A DNA stretch of 21,363 bases from CAVPRW01 sp046727435 [NCBI: bacterium] (GTDB taxonomy: Bacteria > Tectomicrobia > Entotheonellia > J063), in contig JBKPCR010000462.1 in NCBI GenBank assembly GCA_046727435.1, positions 1 through 21,363 on the forward strand, given 5' to 3'. This document shows, piece by piece, positions 8,671 to 15,721 of the stretch (position 1 is its first letter; every line of letters starts with the position of its first letter). The position numbers and the translations under genes were made by a program. Under the pieces are notes generated by a model. It had not been told where the DNA came from and ran no database searches. It was given only the letters and a program-made list of their open reading frames with translations.

Positions 8671-9687
8671 TCACCACACTTGCACATTTGTGAATACCGT
8701 GGGAGCAAAGATCCTATGTAGGATTGGAATATTCATCAACAATAAGACCCCCATCAGTAGACCGCAGGTTATCGCTGATGCCATGAGTATCGGCTCTCTT
8801 GTCAGTCTCTCGGGTGCCTGAGCAGCCCCGTTTTCCTTAAACGCCAACGACAGGTAGACGGCCATCACGAGGGCCACCAATGGGAAGGCAAGGATGAGTT
8901 CCAGCCGATAACGCATGATGAACGCGCCGAAAAATAACATCGCGATCGATCCATAAAACATGATGGACACTAAGAGCCGCTCCTCAGTATAAAACCCAAA
9001 CGATTTGCGGTACGCTACCGCTTGGACAGGATTGGCAATGCACCTGAGTTCGGCGAACCGCTTTATCGCCATGAAATAACACCCGACCATCCAGTAACTC
9101 AGCAATAGCGAAGCTGGGGGAATGGCTGAAATGTCAATGATGAACCATCCCGCGAGCATGCGTAGAGGGTTGTTAACCGCCTCGGAGAGAACGTCCAGAT
9201 ATGGCGAGTCTTTGCTGCGCAGCGGCGGAATATTGTAAACACAGCCCATAATCCAAAAGACAAACATTGTGGCTGCGAAAGGTATGGAAATGGTTAGTCC
9301 AAGTCCTACCCCTACAATCATTAACGTAATCCACTGTGCATAAGCCCACTGGATAGAAACACGACCGGACGGTACAGGGCGCATGAACTTTGTAGGGTGA
9401 TGAATGTCAGCAGAAGCATCGATTACTTCGTTTATGACATAATTGCTAGAGGCGACTAGGCATGTCGACAGCAGGCCGACAATAATGCGTAACAATAGAG
9501 CAGGCGTCAACTGAGTGGGATCCAGACTAAGTGCCACGACAACGCCCGGAAGTACGAACACGTTTTTGATCCAGTGATCAATCCGGGCAATTTCGAGGTG
9601 TCCATGAACTGAAGGAGAAGACACCTTGAGTGTATTCAGTGCCACAGGTGCCGAAGTGGTACTTCCGATGCCGGGAGCTGTTTTCAT
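8671..9687 (-). CDS. UbiA-family prenyltransferase, similar to polyprenyl-phosphate phosphoribosyltransferases
   Basis: A protein of 338 residues with about eight to nine membrane helices after a hydrophilic N-terminus of about 40 residues. The first acidic motif NEVIDASADIHHPTKFMRPV (86-105) contains Asn 86, Asp 90 and Asp 94 and the His-Pro-Thr-Lys-x-x-Arg-Pro block typical of decaprenyl-phosphate phosphoribosyltransferase (Rv3806c type) and NoeC rather than quinone-type UbiA. The second motif KDSPYLDVLSEAVNNPLRM (159-177) fits the LDV-x(7)-LR pattern of the same group. These enzymes join a polyprenyl phosphate to phosphoribosyl diphosphate, giving the precursor of lipid-linked ribose or arabinose. 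Its ATG overlaps the methyltransferase stop as ATGA, showing coupling. A quinone or other prenyl substrate cannot be excluded from motifs alone. Confidence 0.83.
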   Translation of the reverse strand: MKTAPGIGSTTSAPVALNTLKVSSPSVHGHLEIARIDHWIKNVFVLPGVVVALSLDPTQLTPALLLRIIVGLLSTCLVASSNYVINEVIDASADIHHPTKFMRPVPSGRVSIQWAYAQWITLMIVGVGLGLTISIPFAATMFVFWIMGCVYNIPPLRSKDSPYLDVLSEAVNNPLRMLAGWFIIDISAIPPASLLLSYWMVGCYFMAIKRFAELRCIANPVQAVAYRKSFGFYTEERLLVSIMFYGSIAMLFFGAFIMRYRLELILAFPLVALVMAVYLSLAFKENGAAQAPERLTREPILMASAITCGLLMGVLLLMNIPILHRIFAPTVFTNVQVW

Positions 9688-10616
9688 TTTAGGACCAGGA
9701 CAATGGAATCATGCGGATTCAAAGGAATCACTCGGTCGTAAAGCCATCGAAGGGCTGCCATCCTTAAACAAAGCCGGTTGAGCTCGCGCACCGGCAGGTA
9801 GGATTCGAGCCGCTCCGCCACATAGCTTACTCGAAAAAACCACTTTGCCGAAAAGCGTTTCACAACCGTCAACCCGGCTCGCTCAATCACCTTAAGTAAA
9901 GAAGAATGGCTGAAATATCCCACGTGGGCGAGACGAAAATGCCACCAGCGTTGGCCCAGCAAGTTCGCCGCAAGGCTACCGACGTTCGGCGTGACTAGGA
10001 TGATAATTCCCTGCGGAGCAAGCGCTGCTGCGCAGTGCCGAAGTAGCTCAAGGGGAGTGGAGACATGTTCAATGATATCCACCAAAAAAATTACGTCGAA
10101 CCGATGATTCGATAGCATAGGGTGGGGAAATACTCCTTGAAGTAGGTCAACCTGATAAAGGTCACGCGCCAGTTTCACAAGCGAACGGCTGGGTTCAACG
10201 CCGATGGCGTTAAAGCCGAAGCATTTGGCTTCAGCAACAAGCAAACCAGAGCCGGCGCCGACATCTAATAAAGAGCGGCCTGACTGATTGGCTTTTCTTG
10301 CCTTGCGGAGTAACCACCGCATTTGCAGGGCTCTTCCCTCTTGGCTCTCCTCATATCCTGGATCGAACATGTTCTCGTAGAGGGAAACCAATTCCTCCAC
10401 TTCCTTATCATTCGAAAAGATAAAGCCGCACTCTCGGCATCTGAGAAGTGAGAGGGTTACTCCATATCGCTGGTCCGTAATGCGCAGATCTTCCGGCTCA
10501 AGCGGTCTCTGAATGCTGCGATCTTTCCAGTGTAGAGCGCCGGTGGCGCCGCAGATCCAGCATCGAGTCCCGGACTCGCGGTCATTAGCGGCGGTGGACG
10601 AGGTCGAGTGATTCAT
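9684..10616 (-). CDS. Zinc-ribbon class I SAM-dependent methyltransferase
   Basis: A protein of 310 residues. The N-terminus has two CxxC pairs, CWIC (19-22) and CREC (60-63), likely a zinc-binding module. It is followed by a class I methyltransferase domain with motif I LLDVGAGSG (116-124), the acidic strand end in IGVEPS (138-143), and FDVIFLVDIIEHV (173-185), where Asp and Glu-His typify Methyltransf_23 proteins. A zinc module before this fold is common in sugar C- or O-methyltransferases of surface-glycan and deoxysugar clusters. ATG 10616 has GAGGG about 11 bases ahead. It overlaps UbiA by 4 bases. It probably methylates a sugar nucleotide or the growing glycan; the exact target is unknown. 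Confidence 0.85.
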   Translation of the reverse strand: MNHSTSSTAANDRESGTRCWICGATGALHWKDRSIQRPLEPEDLRITDQRYGVTLSLLRCRECGFIFSNDKEVEELVSLYENMFDPGYEESQEGRALQMRWLLRKARKANQSGRSLLDVGAGSGLLVAEAKCFGFNAIGVEPSRSLVKLARDLYQVDLLQGVFPHPMLSNHRFDVIFLVDIIEHVSTPLELLRHCAAALAPQGIIILVTPNVGSLAANLLGQRWWHFRLAHVGYFSHSSLLKVIERAGLTVVKRFSAKWFFRVSYVAERLESYLPVRELNRLCLRMAALRWLYDRVIPLNPHDSIVLVLK

Positions 10617-10657
10617 TATAGATTGATCCCTCGGTACATGAAGTCAACTTACGAATC

Positions 10658-11919
10658 TTATCGTGGGTGACGGTCCATGATGACTTGCACCATCTTTTGG
10701 GCGATCAATCGATTCCCTTCTGGTGTTACATGAGCGGTATCGATCCAGACCAACGGCTCGTATTCGTCGAAGACTTTGGCCATGTAATAAAGATCCTTGT
10801 ACTTCTCAGCTGCCTGTTGGACCCGACGATAAACTGACCCGTAAAGCTCGATCAGGGCAGGATCCATTCCATGTTTCATCTCCTGCTCTTCGCCTGTCAA
10901 AGATTTGTCACCAACCGTAATGAATGGCTGCCAGAAAAAGAGAGCCTTGAAACCATACTCCCGTGCGAGCGCATGCACGATTTTGTAGTTACTGATATAC
11001 CTCTCCACGACTGAATCACTCAGAGTTCCAGTGTCGATACCTATGGTCTTGTAGGTGAGCAGATCCGTGCTATTTGGCGACTTTTGTCTTAGTTCGGCCA
11101 CCAACCTTTTGAGCAAATGAAATGAAGCCGATGATTCTATCCATGTAAGAAGCGATGGTTCCGGGCTCTCTCCATTCTGGAGCTTTTCGGCAATTTGATC
11201 GAAGTTCTGATGGGTGAGTCGACCCGATTGATATGCAGCATAGGTATCATTGACACCATCGTAGAAGATGACCAAATTCGGGATATTTCCTGACTGTAAT
11301 TCCTGAATGAGCTGAATAACATTTTGCGTCGAAACAAAAGCTGATTCACCAAAATTCACCACGCAAACCGGCTCGTGTAGCAGGGCAGTGAAATCGGCCT
11401 GTAAGTATGCTGGTATCGTACCCCAATCTGGAGCGCCTGTACCCCACATCGTGGAACCACCAAAGGCGAATACTTTGTAAGAGTTAGCGCTACAAACCGC
11501 GCCGGGTGTCAATCCGATGCTATCTTCGTTGATGTGTATGAAATTACCCGTAAAAGGCGCTCTTCTCCAAATAACATAAGGGCGATATAGCTGCTTACGG
11601 CTTACACCGAACTCCTTTCAGTACTGTTCTGCCCATGCTTGAGAAGCATAATAGGACACATGAGCCCTTGGCTGTTCCTCGTCCCCTACGGGCTTAGGCT
11701 CTTTCCAGATTTTGTCCACAAATATAGATACCAATTGCAGGCAAACAAAAAAATAAGAGTATTCAAAGTAACAACGGCCACTGCTTTATAAGAATTCACG
11801 AGGCAGCGGCCAAGGTGTGAAGATTTCTGCCGATCGTCCAGGCTGCTTTTGGCCTGTGCCTGCTCGTCACCGAATGTCTTGCAGTTCTCCGCTCCTATCT
11901 TTCTATCGCGTTCCGTCAT
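10658..11919 (-). pseudogene. SGNH/GDSL-type hydrolase with N-terminal membrane anchor, broken by frameshift and nonsense codon
   Basis: The intact 3' part encodes VFAFGGSTMWGTG (block I, Ser nucleophile), FYDGVND (block III-like, Asn) and, near the end, WIDTAHVTPEGN with the Asp-x-x-His pair, so it is an SGNH hydrolase as found in acyl-transfer or deacylation of surface glycans. Coding character continues upstream past an in-frame TGA at 11620-11618 (residues AEQY-stop-KEFGVSRKQLYRPYVIWRR), where Trp (TGG) would fit. Further up, a reading frame with a single membrane helix begins at ATG 11919 (GAGGA about 9 bases ahead) and meets the second frame at a run of seven A on the plus strand, 11747-11753. 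One extra base there would give a continuous helix and a gene of 420 residues. The longest uninterrupted 3' frame lacks a credible start. Nonfunctional unless the differences are sequencing errors. Confidence 0.82.
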
Positions 11920-12215
11920 TAAATATCGTCCTCGATAGTTACGATTTAGGGTGGTCACCTCGGATCTTACTAAAGCCATGCCCAATTGCTTGGCAAATGA
12001 CCATTTAAAGACACGATCAAGCTTGGCCTCATGGGATAACTATTCATGGACGAGCACCAACAACTGCTGACGCGAGGCACACGCTTGGTGCCGACGGGCT
12101 TTCCTATAGGTATCGAGGTAAATCCGCGCGCATTATTTGTTACAACTGAAAAGTCCCTGACGATACAATTCTCCGCTTGGCCTCTGCTAGCATCGGAATG
12201 ACCTGCTCCCCGACA

Positions 12216-12953
12216 TTATTCACCGCATATCGCCGCTTGCAGCGCCTTGTAGCTCGAGATCTCGACCCATCCGCGTGGATCCACGGTGTTCCGTCGGCCC
12301 ATAATCACACAAGGGATCCCTGCGGCCGTTGCGGCGGGGGCATCGATGTCTGGTCGGTCAGCAATGTAGACGGCTTGGTGCTTCTCGACTCTCAGACGTT
12401 CGAGCGTCACCTCCAACCCGCGCGGACTTGGCTTGAACCGCCTCACCTCTGGATCCTGAGCACTCACGATCACGTCGAAAAAACGCAACAAGTCCATCGC
12501 TCGGAGCTTGGCCGTAGCAGGATAATCAGAAAACACCCCCAGCCGCCATCCCCGTGCGGTGGCGACCTGCAAGAAATCTTCTACACCCTGGTATCGTACA
12601 CGTGGCAGAAAGATCAGGGGCTCTTGCTCCATCCAGCGGGCGATGCACGAGCGCGCGAGCGCTGGCCCCAAACCTGTCCACTGACAGGCTAACTGCAGTT
12701 GTACCTCCGCCAGATCACGATGAGCCAAAGGCGACGCCCGCAAGGCCTCCTGAGCCCTGCGATAGGCCCGCAGCACCCGCAAGGTGGACAGGCCTCGCAC
12801 GGGGTGCCCGACATGAGCGCGCAGCACACACCACAGCATTCGCCAACGCAGGGGGGTCTGTCGATAAAGCGTCCCATCGAGATCAAGAATGAGGGCTTTT
12901 AACTGACTCGTGTCAATCGGCCCCCTATGGCTTTTCACATCGTGATGGTGCAT
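12216..12953 (-). CDS. HAD-superfamily hydrolase (probable phosphatase)
   Basis: From ATG 12953 the protein has 245 residues. HAD motif I is LILDLDGTLY (21-30, Asp 24 and Asp 26), motif II is the Ser in GVFSDYPA (Ser 142), motif III is Lys 174 in RRFKPSPRG, and motif IV is AVYIADRPDIDAPAATAAGI (acidic residues 199-204). This is the full catalytic set of a soluble phosphatase with a helical cap between residues 35 and 120. The start was chosen because AGGG lies 8 bases upstream and motif I then sits at a normal distance from the N-terminus; the frame stays open for about 70 further codons upstream, with only TTG (13064) available as a start. In context it could dephosphorylate a polyprenyl-phosphate phosphoribose or a sugar phosphate, which is inference. 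Confidence 0.82.
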   Translation of the reverse strand: MHHHDVKSHRGPIDTSQLKALILDLDGTLYRQTPLRWRMLWCVLRAHVGHPVRGLSTLRVLRAYRRAQEALRASPLAHRDLAEVQLQLACQWTGLGPALARSCIARWMEQEPLIFLPRVRYQGVEDFLQVATARGWRLGVFSDYPATAKLRAMDLLRFFDVIVSAQDPEVRRFKPSPRGLEVTLERLRVEKHQAVYIADRPDIDAPAATAAGIPCVIMGRRNTVDPRGWVEISSYKALQAAICGE

Positions 12954-13092
12954 CGGTGCCCTGACCTTCCCCCTGACTGAGGTCCGATTGCGGCGTAAGG
13001 GAGCGCAACTAATGTCTAGAGAAGCATCGATGCAGATTTTATACTCTTCATCCGTGAGTTCCAAAAACTGCGTATGGCTCAGGCAAGACCCC

Positions 13093-13167
13093 CTATTCTC
13101 TTTGTAATAGGAGGCACGATAGGCGATCCAGTTGGGGCGACCAGGCAGGGTAAATACAGATCTTCAT
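13093..13167 (-). other. Short ORF with strong ribosome binding site, leader peptide or stump of a broken gene
   Basis: ATG 13167 is preceded by AGAGGA at 5-6 bases spacing and opens a frame of 24 codons (begins MKICIYPAWSPQ). The frame overlapping it in the HAD register is open from about 13160 into the HAD gene and also reads like protein (NWIAYRASYYKENRG). This could be the start of a gene lost by a frameshift and fused to the HAD region, a short leader ORF, or chance. No homologue is recognised. Confidence 0.3.
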
Positions 13168-13227
13168 GTAGTTCCTCTAATCGTATCGTTCTATTCTTCT
13201 GAGGGGAACGTTGGAGTGGCTATGGCG

Positions 13228-13282
13228 GTCACTGCGGCAGCGCCGCCGCAGTGACCCGTGCCGGGCTTCGGAACAGCCCGGC
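13228..13282 (-). terminator. Two tandem GC-rich hairpins closing the carbamoyltransferase gene set
   Basis: Hairpin one spans 13228-13255: an 11-base stem GTCACTGCGGC / GCCGCAGTGAC around a 6-base loop. Hairpin two spans 13260-13282: an 8-base stem GCCGGGCT / AGCCCGGC around a 7-base loop. They begin about 12 bases after the DUF5989 stop, where a transcript end is expected. Neither is followed by a T tract in either direction, so they are not classical intrinsic terminators; mRNA 3'-end protection, attenuation or a site for the antiterminator to overcome are alternatives. Confidence 0.55.
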
Positions 13283-13293
13283 CGACGGAACAC

Positions 13294-13479
13294 CTAGAAC
13301 AAGGTGTAGATAAACGGCGCAATGGCAGAACTTTGAGCGAAGATCATCAGGCCTGCGAAGAACAGCAGCATCAAGATCATCGGGGAGAGCCACCACCACT
13401 TGCGCCGCCAAAAAAACTGTAGGAGCTCTCCAGCTATCCCCAGACGATTGACGAGGCTTTCGACGATCCGCATAGGCAT
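13294..13479 (-). CDS. DUF5989-family small membrane protein
   Basis: A protein of 61 residues (59 if translation starts at ATG 13473). It has an amphipathic N-terminus, a QFFWRRKWWWLSP segment, one hydrophobic helix and the C-terminal signature SSAIAPFIYTLF, as in DUF5989 proteins, which are repeatedly encoded beside NodU-type carbamoyltransferases and SxtJ proteins. The first ATG shares a base with the carbamoyltransferase stop (TAATG). GAGGAG lies 3 bases before the first ATG and 9 bases before the second, so the second start is a real option. It probably sits in the inner membrane with the carbamoyltransferase or SxtJ-like partner; molecular role unknown. Confidence 0.85.
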   Translation of the reverse strand: MPMRIVESLVNRLGIAGELLQFFWRRKWWWLSPMILMLLFFAGLMIFAQSSAIAPFIYTLF

Positions 13480-15278
13480 TAGCTCCTCGACGTCATGCCT
13501 TCAGTCTTTTCAATCACGTGGTCCCCAAGGACCAGCACGTCCATACCACTGAGGCTGAAGGTGTTGAAGGCTTCGTGAGGCGTATTGACGATTGGCTCGC
13601 CTTTTAGGTTAAAAGACGTGTTCAGAAGGATCGGCACCCCGGTGGCTTTGCCGAAGGTGTCGATGAGCCGGTAATAGCGCGGGCTCACTCCTTGGTGGAC
13701 CGTTTGCAAGCGTCCCGTGCCATCCACATGCGTGACGGCGGGGATGAGATGTCGTTTGTCCTCGCGCACATCGACGACGTAGAGCATGAACCGACCGGGG
13801 TAGTGCCTAGCGGCATCGGACAGCACGAAGTAGTCTTCCGTCTGTTCCGCCAATACCGATGGCGCGAATGGACGAAAAGGCTCACGGAATTTGATCTTGA
13901 CGTTGACGATGTCCTTCATGTCGCCCCGCCGGGGATCGGCCAGGATACTGCGATGGCCCAATGCTCGGGGCCCCCATTCAAACCGCCCTTGGAACCAGCC
14001 GATCACCTTCCCCTCCTGCAAGCGGTCCGTGACATGGGTGAGCAGTTTGTCTTCGTCGTCGAATCGGCGGTAGGGGATGTTCTCCTCTTTCAAGAACGTG
14101 GCGATCGCGCCGGCCCGATGTTCCTCCCCCCAGTAGGCATGCTCCATGATAAATTGTCGCGGTTTGCCGAGCACCATGTGGTAGGCATAGAGCGCGGCCC
14201 CGATGGCGCCGCCGCCGTCACCGGCCGCGGGTTGGATGTAGATCTCTTCAAACGGCGTCTGGCGCAAGATTTTTCCGTTGGCCACACTGTTCAGGGCCAC
14301 GCCGCCGGCCATGCACAGCCGCGTCATACCCGTCGCCTGGTAGGCGTGCTGCGCCATTTGCAGGAGCGCCTCTTCGATGACCGCCTGAATGCTCGCCGCC
14401 ACGTCGGCGTAATATTGGTTCTGGCGCGCCAGTTCCTCGTAATTCCCCGGCTTCTCACCGAAGTAGACCGGATAGCCGCTTGACCGCGTGAAAAAATAGG
14501 CATCCGGAGCGCGCGGCGGGCCAAACAGCTCGACAAACTTCTGATTGAACGTCTGGTCGGCGGAGTAATGGAAGGAGAAATAATCCATGTTGAGCTCAAA
14601 ACTGCCGTCACCCCCGAGCCGGATCAGTCGGTGGACCTTGTCCACGTATCGGGGGCTCCCGAAGGGCGCCATGCCCATCACCTTGTATTCGCCCTCATTG
14701 ACCTCAAACCCGAGAAAGGCCGTAAAGGCGCTATAGAGCAACCCCAAGGAGTGGGGAAAGCGGATTTCCTGGCGCACCTGGATGTCCGTCCCTTTGCCGA
14801 CTCCGAGGCTGGCCGTGGCCCACTCGCCGACGCCGTCGACGGTGAGGATCGCGGCCTCCTCAAATGGGGAACAGAAAAACGCACTCGCCGCATGGGAGAG
14901 GTGGTGCTCGCTAAAGAGCAGCTTCGAGTCCGGTACCCCGAGGCGCTTTTGGATGTGGTGCTTGATCCAGAGCTTGTCGCTCAGCCATGTGACCATCGCC
15001 TCTCGGAACACGCGATAGGAGCGAGGAAAGGTTTGCATCGTGGAGAGCAGGAGCCGCTCGAATTTCACGAAGGGCTTCTCGAAAAAGACGACATAATCCA
15101 CATCAGCTGCCGTGATCCCGCCAGCCCGCAGGCAGAAGTGAATGGCGTGCTCAGGAAACTCGTAGTCGTGTTTCTTCCGACTAAACCGCTCCTCCTCGGC
15201 CGCAGCGACAAGCTGGCCGTCGCAGAGCAGCGCCGCTGCCGCGTCGTGGAAGTAGCAGGAAATGCCAAGGATATACAT
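13479..15278 (-). CDS. NodU/CmcH-family carbamoyltransferase
   Basis: A protein of 599 residues from ATG 15278, which has GAGGAGG 8 bases upstream; the frame is open further upstream but those codons overlap the SxtJ-like gene. The N-terminal domain starts MYILGISCYFHDAAAALL and carries FSEHHLSHAASAFF (122-135, His 125, 126 and 129) and LTVDGVGEW (145-153), the metal and carbamoyl-adenylate site of the Kae1-like fold. The C-terminal YrdC-like domain has GWFQGRFEWGPRALGHRS (427-444). These enzymes move a carbamoyl group from carbamoyl phosphate to a hydroxyl via carbamoyl-AMP, as in Nod factors, cephamycin and saxitoxin (SxtI). It is translationally coupled on both sides (TGATG upstream, TAATG downstream). 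The acceptor is presumably a sugar of the cluster's product. Confidence 0.94.
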   Translation of the reverse strand: MYILGISCYFHDAAAALLCDGQLVAAAEEERFSRKKHDYEFPEHAIHFCLRAGGITAADVDYVVFFEKPFVKFERLLLSTMQTFPRSYRVFREAMVTWLSDKLWIKHHIQKRLGVPDSKLLFSEHHLSHAASAFFCSPFEEAAILTVDGVGEWATASLGVGKGTDIQVRQEIRFPHSLGLLYSAFTAFLGFEVNEGEYKVMGMAPFGSPRYVDKVHRLIRLGGDGSFELNMDYFSFHYSADQTFNQKFVELFGPPRAPDAYFFTRSSGYPVYFGEKPGNYEELARQNQYYADVAASIQAVIEEALLQMAQHAYQATGMTRLCMAGGVALNSVANGKILRQTPFEEIYIQPAAGDGGGAIGAALYAYHMVLGKPRQFIMEHAYWGEEHRAGAIATFLKEENIPYRRFDDEDKLLTHVTDRLQEGKVIGWFQGRFEWGPRALGHRSILADPRRGDMKDIVNVKIKFREPFRPFAPSVLAEQTEDYFVLSDAARHYPGRFMLYVVDVREDKRHLIPAVTHVDGTGRLQTVHQGVSPRYYRLIDTFGKATGVPILLNTSFNLKGEPIVNTPHEAFNTFSLSGMDVLVLGDHVIEKTEGMTSRS

Positions 15279-15577
15279 CAAGATTGCCTCCTCGCATGCT
15301 CCATCGCGACTTCTTCCCTGGCATCGCTGTCGCACCAGCCCCGCGGTGTGCTCGGCTTCATCGCCAAAGGATCGCTGCGCCAGCGCAGGGCCACGGCTAC
15401 TGGGCCAATAACCAGGAAGTAAAAAATCGTCATCAGCGCCCTGGCCTGGAAGTCGCCGATTTTTCTGGCAATCCGTTTCCATCGCTCCCAGAGTTGTCGC
15501 GCCGAAACGGCCGCCCCACGCCCCCAACCTTGGACACTGCCAGCATCCCGCTCTAGCAATTTTATCACCCTATGCAA
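15278..15577 (-). CDS. SxtJ-like small membrane protein
   Basis: A frame of 99 codons. Residues about 37-70 (ARKIGDFQARALMTIFYFLV, then IGPVAVALRWRSDPL) match the C-terminal half of SxtJ-family proteins: a hydrophobic helix followed by a Pro, an Arg and a D-P-L motif. It is shorter than the roughly 130 residues usual for SxtJ. The start is uncertain: TTG at 15577 has no clear Shine-Dalgarno and GTG at 15568 is an alternative. Its stop overlaps the carbamoyltransferase ATG by one base (TGATG), and together with DUF5989 it forms the frequent trio. The IS4 element was inserted 84 bases upstream of the assumed start and may have removed or replaced the original promoter. Confidence 0.7.
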   Translation of the reverse strand: MHRVIKLLERDAGSVQGWGRGAAVSARQLWERWKRIARKIGDFQARALMTIFYFLVIGPVAVALRWRSDPLAMKPSTPRGWCDSDAREEVAMEHARRQS

Positions 15578-15651
15578 GGAGTAGTCTGACCGAGTGTTAC
15601 AGGCAGGGTCCCTCGTTGCTTGCTGAAAGCAATATTACACTGAATCCATTG

Positions 15652-15660
15652 AGTTTCCAA
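15652..15660. repeat. IS4 target site duplication, left copy
   Basis: AGTTTCCAA, identical to the copy at 16925-16933 on the other side of the element. Confidence 0.9.
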
Positions 15661-15675
15661 CACTGCTGTCCGGCT
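15661..15675. repeat. IS4 terminal inverted repeat, left
   Basis: CACTGCTGTCCGGCT, the exact reverse complement of 16910-16924. Confidence 0.92.
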
Positions 15676-15721
15676 AGGACTAGGCGACACATAGCAGTCG
15701 ACCTCCTGGGGCAGGACGCTG

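Noticed and set aside
11618-11620. TGA in the SGNH gene as a selenocysteine or recoded codon
   Set aside because: The position suggests Trp, not Cys; no selenocysteine insertion hairpin was evident, and other genes here use TGA as a normal stop.
11986-12215. Possible promoter or small gene between the SGNH remnant and the HAD gene
   Set aside because: Only a weak GGCAC/GTGCC repeat was seen; no convincing -35/-10 pair or coding frame.
13692-15422. Plus-strand frames of 263 and 284 codons
   Set aside because: They are antisense to the carbamoyltransferase, which has a complete motif set and a strong ribosome binding site.
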